NCBI GenBank assembly: GCA_019843655.1
Contig: JACDQD010000009.1
Location: 3,041,204 to 3,105,203 of the forward strand
DNA: 64,000 nucleotides
Source: Lethocerus indicus
Lineage: Eukaryota; Arthropoda; Insecta; Hemiptera; Belostomatidae
Direction of reading: 5' to 3'
The position numbers were made by a program, and so were the translations under genes. Each line of letters begins with the position of its first letter. Positions within the stretch are counted from its first letter, which is position 1. The notes under the pieces were generated by a model that saw only the letters and a program-made list of their open reading frames with translations, was not told the DNA's origin and did not search any database. Shown here one piece after another: positions 47,600-57,366 of the stretch.

Positions 47600-49315
47600 A
47601 TTAATACGATACTTTCGTCTATTGTTCCCTCTACTGTTTCCTCTTTTCTTCTGGCTCCTCCCGTCAAAGAGATGGCTTCCAGCCGAAACCGTTCTAGCGA
47701 AAGATCGAGAATTTACTACTGTAAAATATCTGAAATTTGCCTTCGCAATCTCGCAATTTCATTCTTCACTCGCCTGCCCGGTCTAGAGCTAGACCAGGTT
47801 CTGTACAAAAACTGTACAGTAAAGGGCGCAGTTACCGAGAAGTAAACTTTTCTTTTAATTGACTTTCTATACGAGTGAAATTAACCGGCGGGAGGTGACC
47901 GGCGGAATATCAATCGCAGGTGATGATACCGCAATACGATGAGGGTGTACGTTAGTGACCTCCAGTGATTAGGCGGTGACGCCCACCAACCGAGTGAATG
48001 AACTCCTGGAACCGGTTCATCCGAAGATCGATAAACTCTGGCGAGCCGGCGGGCCCCGGGGCACAACCAGTTATTTTAAATCCGACTTGTACTTTCATCC
48101 ACTTTCACCGAAATAATGGCGCTCGCACAACTGGGACGGACAAAAACATTCTACTCTCATCCGCCTCCCGTCAGACCGGTATTTAATTTAATCGGAAAAT
48201 AGCGTAATAATTATTACAATTCAGAACGATTCCAACCGTTCTTCAATAAAGTAATGTACAATTGCAGATATATGATGAACGTCTTAGTGAGTTTGGAATA
48301 TCATTTCGCTTGATTGTTTTCGATTCTTCAGCTATGAAGTACGGTATTATACCGAAACCGGTCTACGAAAGATGCGGTACATTCGGTGCCCAATCATCTC
48401 CCTTCTAGTGTTATTGTACCAAATCGGTCATTTACCATAGATGGCGAGAAGCCGAAATTGGTAACGCGAAATAAACAGTACACGAGGAAAAAGATACCGC
48501 GTTGCCCGCTATGAAGTTCAAAGGCAACAATCGCATTTGAAAAATACGCCACTTCTTCAATAATATATCATTGATCACAGTTAAGCCCCATAAAGCATTC
48601 TGTGAGAACTTTCGCTCAATTGTTCATGTTTACAAGTTTGAATATCTCACTACATTAATGGCGGAATGCCATTTTCGATTATGAAAAACCAGAAACATAA
48701 TTGTAAGAAACCGAAAAGAGCTTAGATTAAGGTAATGCTTATTGAATTTTTACATATAATTAAAACATTAAACTAACGATATTAAAATAATTTATAATCG
48801 GTAATTGTTGGACGATAAAGGCGAATAAAATTATTTATTTGTTAAACTGTTAACAGTTAATTTTTTTCAACACTCGCGCTGATGGTTTGCTACTAAAGAT
48901 GGCGAGAAGACGAAACCTTATTACGGCCGAGTGGTCGAGTGGAGAATCAGTGTATCGCATGACTCACAACGCCAACTCTTCACCTTAATAAGGCAGTACC
49001 ACAATAGAAATACAGCGAACGCTTACAGGGAATATATTGTTTCCTTTATAATAAAGTAAGGAGTAATTTACTACAAAAACAATGTTATTTTAGTATTGCA
49101 ATTATCTGAAAATCATAACGCGACTACGAATAAGTTATTAATTTTCTTAAAGGGCGCCTATTTGAAAATGGTATTGTGCAAATATTTCTGTACAGTAATT
49201 TGGTTAGGGGCGTGCTGTAACTTATAAGGAAGGTGGAAAAGATGAACATTTCGAGGGTTTTTGCCCGTATCTGATATTGCGTAAGCGAGGGTGATATGTA
49301 ACGGGGAGTGGGAGC
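47600..49315. other. gene-free intergenic DNA between genes 8 and 9
   Basis: Contains only fragments of the hairpin family (CCGAAACCG near 47690 and GAAACCGGTCTACGAAAGA near 48353). A tRNA-like start GGCCGAGTGGTCGAG near 48926 has no matching T arm. Confidence 0.4.
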
Positions 49316-49322
49316 TGGCCCC

Positions 49323-49330
49323 TATATAAA
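49323..49330 (+). promoter_or_regulatory. TATA box, gene 9
   Basis: TATATAAA lies about 75 bases before the gene 9 start codon. Confidence 0.65.
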
Positions 49331-49401
49331 GTAGGGGCGGCCCGACCAACATCAAACCGATTTCCTGACCCCTTCCAAGAGGATACAGCAGGTCTAACGC
49401 C

Positions 49402-51574
49402 ATGAAGTATACCGTAAGTTCAGTTGAAATGAAATATTTATCAAGCCGAGGATCGATTCTATTTCCCGTAATACAGATTACGGCACTACGAAGCATTTTA
49501 TATTTTTGCATAAAGGTATACAAATAGGAGGCTCTCGAATGTCTATTCTTCCGATCCACTCTATTCTAGACCGGTTTGACCTTTTCGCTTAGCGAGTAGA
49601 AACAGACGATGTTTTTATGCGTATTTAGACCAAACCATAAACTGGAATTTAAAACTCCTAATTATATTATGACTAACTTCCGGTTGGGTTTTATCACGGC
49701 GCTACCGGTGATGTAGTTCAGAAGAATTACGGAAATGGCACATTCTAAGACAAGGCCATATTTAGATCGCGTCTTATCCGAATAGTGAAGTGGAATTCTG
49801 ATTCTTACAGGTCGTATTCTTCCTTCTCTTCGGGATTTCCGTATCGGCGGTATGGACGAAAGAAGACATTAAGGCGGAAAAAGGCAAGCGACATTTGTAC
49901 GGCGGCCATCAGGAGTTAGCTTACGGTGCCACCCACGCCCCGGTCTACAGCACAGCGGCTCCCGTCGTCTATAGCACAGCGGCTCCCACAGTCTATAGTA
50001 GTGCGGCACCACCAGTCTACAGCACTGTGGCGCCTCCAGTCGCGGACGCCGCTATTTACCAGGCCGGCTACGAGTCGTCCCACCCGAACGCCCACACGAC
50101 ACACGTGTCCGGACCTTACGGGAGCGCGGAGTCTCTGGCGGAGAACGCTGTGCTGGGCCTGCACAGGGCCCACGTGGCCCTCCAGCCGGCGGCCACCTAC
50201 ACCCTGAACGCCGCACAGGCCCTGGACAGGGCCCACGCCTCGCTCAAGCCGGCGGTCTCGCTGATCGCGGAGGCCGCCCACAGCCTGGGCCACGTACAGG
50301 AGGCCATCCGGCCCGCAGTGTCGCTGGCGGCCACCGCCGCCCACAGCCTCCACAGGGCCAAGCAGGCCGTGCACCGGAGCGCCGCCTCCGCCGCCCATAC
50401 CCTGGCCCAGGCCCGAGCCTACGCCCGGCCCCCCGTCCAGTACGAGGCTCAGGTAGTGGTGGCCACGGCCGCCCCCCAACTACAAACCGTCGTCGAGCCC
50501 TCAGCGCTCGTCCCGCAACAAGCCCACTATCGGCTCCAGGAACCCGCTTTAGGGCCCGCCCTAGCGGAAAATAGCGCCCAGGCCTACTACCCGGCCCAGG
50601 TCACCCCGTCGCCGCCACTCCACCAACAGGGCCAGATCGAAGGGCACTATCAAGTCCAGGGGCCGGCCCTAGGGCTCGCTCCCGCCGTACTCGGAGGTCA
50701 GAGCTACTACCCCTCAGCTTACGCATCCCGACAAGGCCTCACGGAAGGCCTCTATCCGGCCGTAGGACTCGCGTCCTCCGAACACCAGGCTCAGCTCTAT
50801 TACCGGCCCTCGGCGCCCGGCGGCCAACAAGCTTACGCCGCGTTACAGACGCAGGCCTACTACCCTGCCGGTGAGAGTGGGGCGGCGGGCCTGGAGGGCG
50901 GCGCGAGGGCGCGGGAGGTGGCCTCGGCGGCGGCGGTGGCCGTACAGGGCCTGAACAGGGCCCAGGCGTCGCTCAGGCCGGCGGCCGCCCTCGCCGCCCA
51001 CGCCGCCCACGGCCTCACACGGGCCCACGCCGCCATCAGCCCCGCGGCCGCCCTCGCCGCCCACGTCGCCCACGGCCTCACGCGGGCCGGCGCCTCCATC
51101 CAGGCGGCCCGCCCCAGCCACCTACACCGGCCACACCCTCCTCATACCGGCCACCGCCCTCCTCTACCGCCTCGGCACCCTCCAGCCCGCCTACAAGCGG
51201 CCGGTCGCCAATGACGAGAGCGTGCCGCCCCCCACGCCGGCCACCGCTCCCCGACCGCAGCCGAGCAGAATTTCCCTCCCCCTCCAGGAGAAGGAGGCCG
51301 ATTTCAAACTGCCCGGGGAGTCGACCCTGGAGGAGGCCGCCTCGGCCGCTTTCGGCGTGGCCTCGGCCCTCCAGCGGGTGGAGGCCGCTCTCAGGCCCTT
51401 CGCCAAGGCGGCCGAAACCAAGACGGCGGCCGCCAAGCGGGAGGTCTCCCCGACGAAACCGCCCCCAATCCACCCCACCCCACGCCACAACCACCACTTC
51501 GGCCCCCATCGCCCAAACCCCTCGTCGGCCGAAGCTACTCCAATTTCTACTACGGTAAATCTCCCAGGAATTAG
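49402..51574 (+). CDS. gene 9: large Tyr-rich and 21-residue repeat secreted protein (two frame breaks)
   Basis: Exon 1 is 49402-49413 (MKYT, GTAAGT). Exon 2 starts at 49811 (acceptor ATTCTTACAG), opening VVFFLLFGISVSAVWTKED and then KGKRHLYGG. Next come STAAPVVYS-type repeats (a cuticle-like AAP motif), 21-residue repeats (PAATYTLNAAQAL, PAVSLIAEAAHSL, PAVSLAATAAHSL), a Gln/Tyr-rich middle with repeated YYPAQ-like units, and a second block (PAAALAAHAAHGL, PAAALAAHVAHGL). The starting frame stops at 51214. The plus-one frame carries clearly coding sequence (LLYRLGTLQPAYKRPVAND, then EEAASAAFGVASALQRVEA). The original frame resumes with LVGRSYSNFYYGKSPRN and TAG at 51572-51574. Over the whole span exon 2 is divisible by three (about 591 residues), so two opposite shifts are implied. 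PolyA at 51713. Confidence 0.72.
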
Positions 51575-51724
51575 TCCCAAAAAAAACAGTTATTCGTTGT
51601 TGCCAAGGACGAATCCGTCGGATTCACGACGTGAATTATGTTTCCGCGTCTTATAAATCGCCCTCTGTAAATATTTGTTTATAAATTTTTGTTACTTTTT
51701 ATAATAAAATGTTAATTGTAAATG

Positions 51725-54305
51725 ACCGTCGTCATTTTGGTTCTTCCTTTCCTCTCCTATATCCATTTAGCGGCACTTATTTTCGAAATCGGAATTAATA
51801 CGACTAATTACTGTCATATCGATCGGAGTCTCGTGATTATTATCGGTCGGGAAATTAAAATGGAATTAAAAAGAAAGGCTTATATAGCGTCGATCGCCAA
51901 CTTTTCAAGATATGTAATATTAAACGATAGGTGGAATCGGACAAAAAACGGGGGACGGTACACGAAATGAAAGCGACCGTTACTAGGAAATGCTATGAAT
52001 GAATACTCTCTCCACTGAGATTTTTTTAAAGTTATTTTAAAATATTTGTTTCGTCATTTACAAAGAAAACGGTTTTGTCATTGCTATTAATAATCCTCGG
52101 GAAATTCGATTTACGGTGTCCGGTAGCCGAGACACAAACGTACAAATTACAATAATAATTTATGAAAAAATAATTTTTATTCCGTTTTGCCTAAATACAC
52201 ACCCGAATTGCTGCACGAAAAGACAACATTAGCCGGTCCTTTCATTAATTAAAAGTTCCTAACACTGTTTATATATTTACATGTAATCTATTGTACTAAG
52301 AAGGGCTTGATCGGAGACTAGAGTCCAGAAATGTCCGAATGAATTTTATAGCGCTTTGGGTTTAATAAAGATCCGGATGATGACTTTATCTATAGTTGAA
52401 AAATGGTTAAAAGACGCTCTGTCGAAGAAATACTTCGTGGAAAGAAAGGGCTCAGTTTGAAACAACTCCGGGCCTATATTTTAGGAGAAATGAGGACTGA
52501 AAAAAATTGAAAATTAATTTTGTTTCGATATTAACTAATACTATTACAGGAATATTATTTTACTATTTCTGTCTATTTATTTAAGATCTTTGTGGACCCA
52601 CAACGGGAATAATGAGCCCACGATGAGCAGCAATGAATTTAGTTAATTTTACCAGTGTGAGCAAATCTGATGACAACCGGGCGAGAGAATGAAGTGAAAA
52701 ACCCTAAAAATCTGCCCTTCCGAAGGCCTACTCCAATGTTTTGGCTTGATAATCAAGTTAGGTAAGGTTGAATCGAGTCCAATCCACTCGAACAAGAATT
52801 ATTGGTTAGCCAAACGGGCCTAGACATCCATTAGCGAATTCAATGCTAATCTAAGGCCGAATAGTGGCCGAAACCGGTCTACACAGTCGACGGTGCGGCG
52901 TGTCTCCTCTGAGCGCGATTTTCAGTACAATTAAGAGCTGGCGAAGGACGGGGGGGGGGGGAGAGTTAATATTTGGAAAGTTATATCGGGCCTTTCTCCG
53001 ATCGGGCGAAAAACTGGATCCGTGAAAAAACGATCGAAGCATCGAAAAAATCGAAGACCGGTCGAATTTCGAAGATGGTTTTTTTTACGTCCCGTTATAA
53101 ACGTTATCGTTTCCTATTGCGCAATTTCGAGGAAGTGCAGTAGCGCCGGCGGCCGGCCAGAGCCCATTAAATACCACTCAATTTTTAAGCACTTTTACTC
53201 AAGCACTTAAACGCCGATGCCAAATTTATGTTATTCAACTGTATGATTTTGAGGCCATCCAATCCCGATAATGGCTGGTCTTGTTTCTTTTTACACTTTT
53301 TGACACTCCGTAACGTAAGTAACCTGAAATTAAACAGTCTATAAATTATTCGCGCCAAATCGTAAATAACTTATCGACTTGCCGTTTGTTCATAAACAAA
53401 TAAAATATGTACAATTTAATCTTACCTGGTATACGACAGAGTACAGAGGTGTCAATATTTCATTACTAATGCATATTACTTACAAAAGAAATTTACGTTA
53501 GACTGGTTTTCGTTTCTCGACCAGTAGCAGTTCCAATCAACCGTAGCGCTCTGACAATATTACTGATTGAATACTGACGATGGCGAGAAGGCGTAAAACC
53601 TGTCTGTCTCGGAGGACCACTAAGAAAGAATAAATTAAACGTTTCCATTACACTATTATACATATAATAGAATAACATAGGTTCAAAACACGCGAAAACT
53701 TGTAAATATAATTGCTCTGAGTCGAACTACGAATACAGCGTACGTGACCCGAATGGGCGGTGAAATGGGAACATCGAAAAAACCCACTCCCATTGAAGGT
53801 GCCGGGCTGAAATGGCGAAGGAGCGGGCGACTTGGGGGGGAATAGGGACACAATCGAAGAAAAAACGAAAAATTAAAACGTGGATAATTAAACCAACTTA
53901 AAGTTGAGGATAATTAGAGACACCATTTTTGGCGACAGAATGCTCATGGCGATGGGCAGAACCCAAACCGGGAGTACAAACTGGGTTAATTCCTTTCAGC
54001 AATAACAAATTTTCATAAACCGGGCGCATTACGAATAACCAAATCTTGCTATTCAATTTCAAACAGTTACTGGAATTCCTGGATAAAATGTGGTCGGTAA
54101 TTAAGTGGCCATTTCCGAAAGGGAATTTTATGTTTCTCACGAGACCCATTCCACGAAATAATGATTGGACATCACACTGTTGAGAATGTACACGAAGTCG
54201 CTTGTGATTCCAATCAAAACGGACCTTAAACTTGAAATTGTAATTAATTATTCAATGCCATGTTCCTATGTTTTACTTCCCCAGGCAACCTCATTACAAC
54301 GCGGT
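51725..54305. other. gene-free intergenic DNA between genes 9 and 10
   Basis: No exon recognised. Fragments of the hairpin family lie near 52862 (GTGGCCGAAACCGGTCTAC). G runs occur at 52951 and 53836. Confidence 0.4.
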
Positions 54306-54314
54306 GATTCGTTC

Positions 54315-54326
54315 TATATATATAAG
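54315..54326 (+). promoter_or_regulatory. relic TATA box, gene 10
   Basis: TATATATATAAG lies about 75 bases before the decayed first exon of gene 10, the normal spacing of the cluster. Confidence 0.5.
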
Positions 54327-54394
54327 CTTCAATTTTCGTCCAATCAGACCGACAATCGCCTCCGGCCAGCAGGGTCATCAGGAGTCCGCTTCCG

Positions 54395-56347
54395 GCTAAG
54401 TATACCGTGAAAAACTCTCGCGATGCAGGCTGAGAAACGCATCGATATTTTCCGGGCCTTTGTATTGTTAAAGTTCCGCGAGCGATACAGTCAAACGAGA
54501 TTTAAATATGTGGCGCTTCAATCCTCGCTCGTTATGGCTTTGTTCTTTACAGCATCTCTTCATACTTCGGAATACGGTTTTCTCTACAGTAACATGCGTC
54601 AGTAAGTAGCAGTCAGAACACATTGTACGCTTCATTATGGAAATGTCGAGAGGGGAGGCAGAAAATAGAGGTCTTGTTTACCCCAACAAAGAAGCCACTC
54701 CGGTCTCCATTAGCTCAATTGTGCAAGTCGAAAACTGATATTAGATTTGGTCCACTGTAACCTGAAAACGTTAAAATTTTGTATGATACGACACGACCTA
54801 AAAGTCTGAACGTTCTAACCGTCTTTCTTTATAAATGTTGCAGCCGCTAATAATATTAATCACGGTCGCGTTGATTACGGTTGCGGCAGAACCGAAAGAG
54901 GCAAAGGAATCGAAGGAGGATCTGGGAAAACGATCCGTATACCTTCAGTACGTCCTTACTTTCGGGCTGCAGCATGGCGCTAGCCCTCCACTCCGCTCCA
55001 AACCTGCAGGATACTGGAATTACGATTCCTTGTCGCCCAACCACGATAGAACAGGCCTTCGCCGATGGATACTACGATCCCGCGTCCCGTAGTATACGGA
55101 AGATGTACAACCTGGAGGTCCTGCGCAGGACGTCCTAGATGATGATGCCCGAACAGCACAAGAACAAAGCTCTCCTGGCAAATCCTCGGCGGGGACCTCG
55201 TACGTCTCCAACAGGACAAAGGAGACTGACGCCAAACTGAACTTATCCAATAATAGGCAATCCTGAACAAGCTGGACGCTAACAGCAGCACGTACGCAGG
55301 AGCGAACGTACGTCAAAGTTCCGATAACAACGCACAGCGATCCAAACACGCAAAGTAATGCCAATCGCGAGCGTACGCTCAAAACGGTCAACGTACAGCT
55401 CTTCCGACGAGCAGAGGACAGAACTTACAGTTCGATACCACCCAACCTCGAGGTTGAACGGCTAAGCTATCCTGAAAACCGGAACCGGCCTTATGACTTC
55501 ACGCAGTACTGAGTTGAACCCTTCAGCTTCGAGTACAGAGCGGTCGGGCTGCTAACCGACGCTCAAAATCCAAACCAGCCTTACGTTAACGGGTACAGAT
55601 ACATCGTACAGCAGTCCCAATCCAACAAGTACTAACGCCTTGAGCCAACTGTACGCTTCAGACTTCGACACAGCCGTACGATTCAGTCGGTCTGATCCAA
55701 ACGTACAGTCAAAATCCAGCTCAGTTTTATTCTTACGGCCAGCCCGCTTCCGTAACACCGTACAACATTTCGAACGAGCGGCGCTGATGACGCTTTGAGT
55801 CAATTGTACACTTCAGGTGAGCCCGCGTCCACACAACCGTACAGTTCTGTGCTAACTAATGCTCAAAATCCCAACCAGCCTTATGTTTACGGGCAACCCG
55901 GTACAGTAACACCGTACAGCAGTGCCGATCAAATAAGTGCTAACGGTTTGGGCCAATTGTACGCTTCTGGACAGCCTGCTTCGACACAACCGTACAGTGC
56001 TGTCGATCAAGTGCTAACTAACGTTCAAATCTCAACCAGCCTATGTTTACGGCCAACCCGGTACAGTCCCTCTTACAGTACTACAAATGTTCAAGGATTA
56101 GGTAATTTGAACCAATTCCATACTTACGGTCAGTCCACTTCGAAACAACCGTACAGTTGTCGATTAAGTGCTAACTAACGACCAAAATCCCAACCAGGGC
56201 CAACCCGGTACAGTAACACCGTACAGCAAATTTTACGGCCAGCCCGGTGCGACGGCACAGTACAGTCTAGTAATTCCATATGACATATTGAATGGGTTAT
56301 ACGGTTCAAATCAGGCCTCCTACGCACAAAGCTCTTCGGGCGCGTAA
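54395..56347 (+). pseudogene. gene 10: decayed Gln-Pro-Tyr repeat protein
   Basis: The expected first exon is visible at 54395-54406 as GCTAAGTATACC followed by GTGAAA. Compared with gene 9 (ATGAAGTATACC, GTAAGT), the start codon has become GCT and the donor is weakened. Exon 2 at 54844 (acceptor ATGTTGCAG) still encodes a signal-peptide half, PLIILITVALITVAAEPKE, then LGKRSVYLQY. After about 80 codons it stops. Homologous repeat peptides continue in all three frames to 56347: GQPASTQPYSS, NPNQPYVYGQPGTVTPYSS and GQLYASGQPASTQPYS, on a DNA period of about 153 bases (for example 55798 and 55951). The repeats differ from the Ala-rich neighbours and look like a Tyr/Gln/Pro elastic or adhesive matrix protein. 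The last stop is at 56345-56347. Confidence 0.72.
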
Positions 56348-56399
56348 TTCGACCGCCAACTTATTACTTCTTCGAATAGAGGCCGCCGAACCATCGAAC

Positions 56400-56790
56400 G
56401 GCCCAATAACAAAGGCCGAATAAACATATCTAAGTCTAAGCAGTTTGTTCAATGTTCAATGTCCGTCCGCCATTTTATGATATCAAAATTGTTATAAAAT
56501 GCGCCAATAATGCGCCGATAATACGCCACATCAATAATACAATTATAGTTAATAAGGTTGGCGTTTAGCCCTGCGGACTATGATGGCTCTGTATATATGT
56601 ACATAGAGTAATATTTCCGCGAAGTGATTCGTTCTGCTGTCTGCAATTAATTAAGTTCAAAAGGACTGATGCGTTCACACGATGACAGATGGGAAGGTCG
56701 AACAGTCGCACGACGGAAATTCGATCATTTTGCGGAAGCGAACGATGTGATAATTAAATTTTTCATCGAATCTATTTTTATTTTCAGTGA
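56400..56790. other. gene-free stretch
   Basis: Lies between the gene 10 relic and the second 70-bp minisatellite array. Nothing recognised. Confidence 0.4.
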
Positions 56791-56799
56791 CCTAGTTAA

Positions 56800-57085
56800 T
56801 CCAAGTGGACCCGACGAACTTTAGTTAAGTACATTTCCGCACCACCCTCAGGGGCGCTAGTTTATTAAGTTTATCGGTGCAAGTGGACCCGACGAACCTT
56901 AGTTAAGTGCATTTCCGCACCACCCTCAGGGGGGCGCTAGTTTATCGGTGCAAGTGCACCCGACGAACTTTAGTTAAGTACATTTCCGCACCACCCTCAG
57001 GGGGCGCTAGTTTATCGGTGCAAGTGGACCCGACGAACTTTAGTTAAGTACATTTCCGCACCACCCTCAGGGGGGCGCTAGTTTG
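56800..57085 (+). repeat. 70-bp minisatellite, array 2
   Basis: Four copies of the unit described at 34381-34705, the first spaced by about 80 bases and the rest by 70-71. A lone, decayed copy of the unit's start follows near 57190 (GTTAATCGGTGCATGTGCAC). No hairpin arms flank this array. Confidence 0.9.
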
Positions 57086-57366
57086 TCGGTTTATCCTATC
57101 TGTATTATACCTGTTGTGTATTTACGATCATAAAAATATCCTGTCGAACCAACATTTATTGAAAAAAGTTTATTTTTAGTGACCCGGTTAATCGGTGCAT
57201 GTGCACCCAACGAACTTCAGTTCTTTATCAACTCTCCAATCCACAAGCTGTAGTAGTGCGCTCCAAACATTTTAGTTTCTGAAATCTTAAATTTTTGTTT
57301 GAAACGATTATTACTCGAAATGGATGTTTGGTTCCTATCTGTATAAATGAAACTGCAATTGTTGTA

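Noticed and set aside
48915..49000. tRNA-like start GGCCGAGTGGTCGAG
   Set aside because: No B box, T arm or acceptor stem follows; the short flanking inverted bases do not form a tRNA fold.
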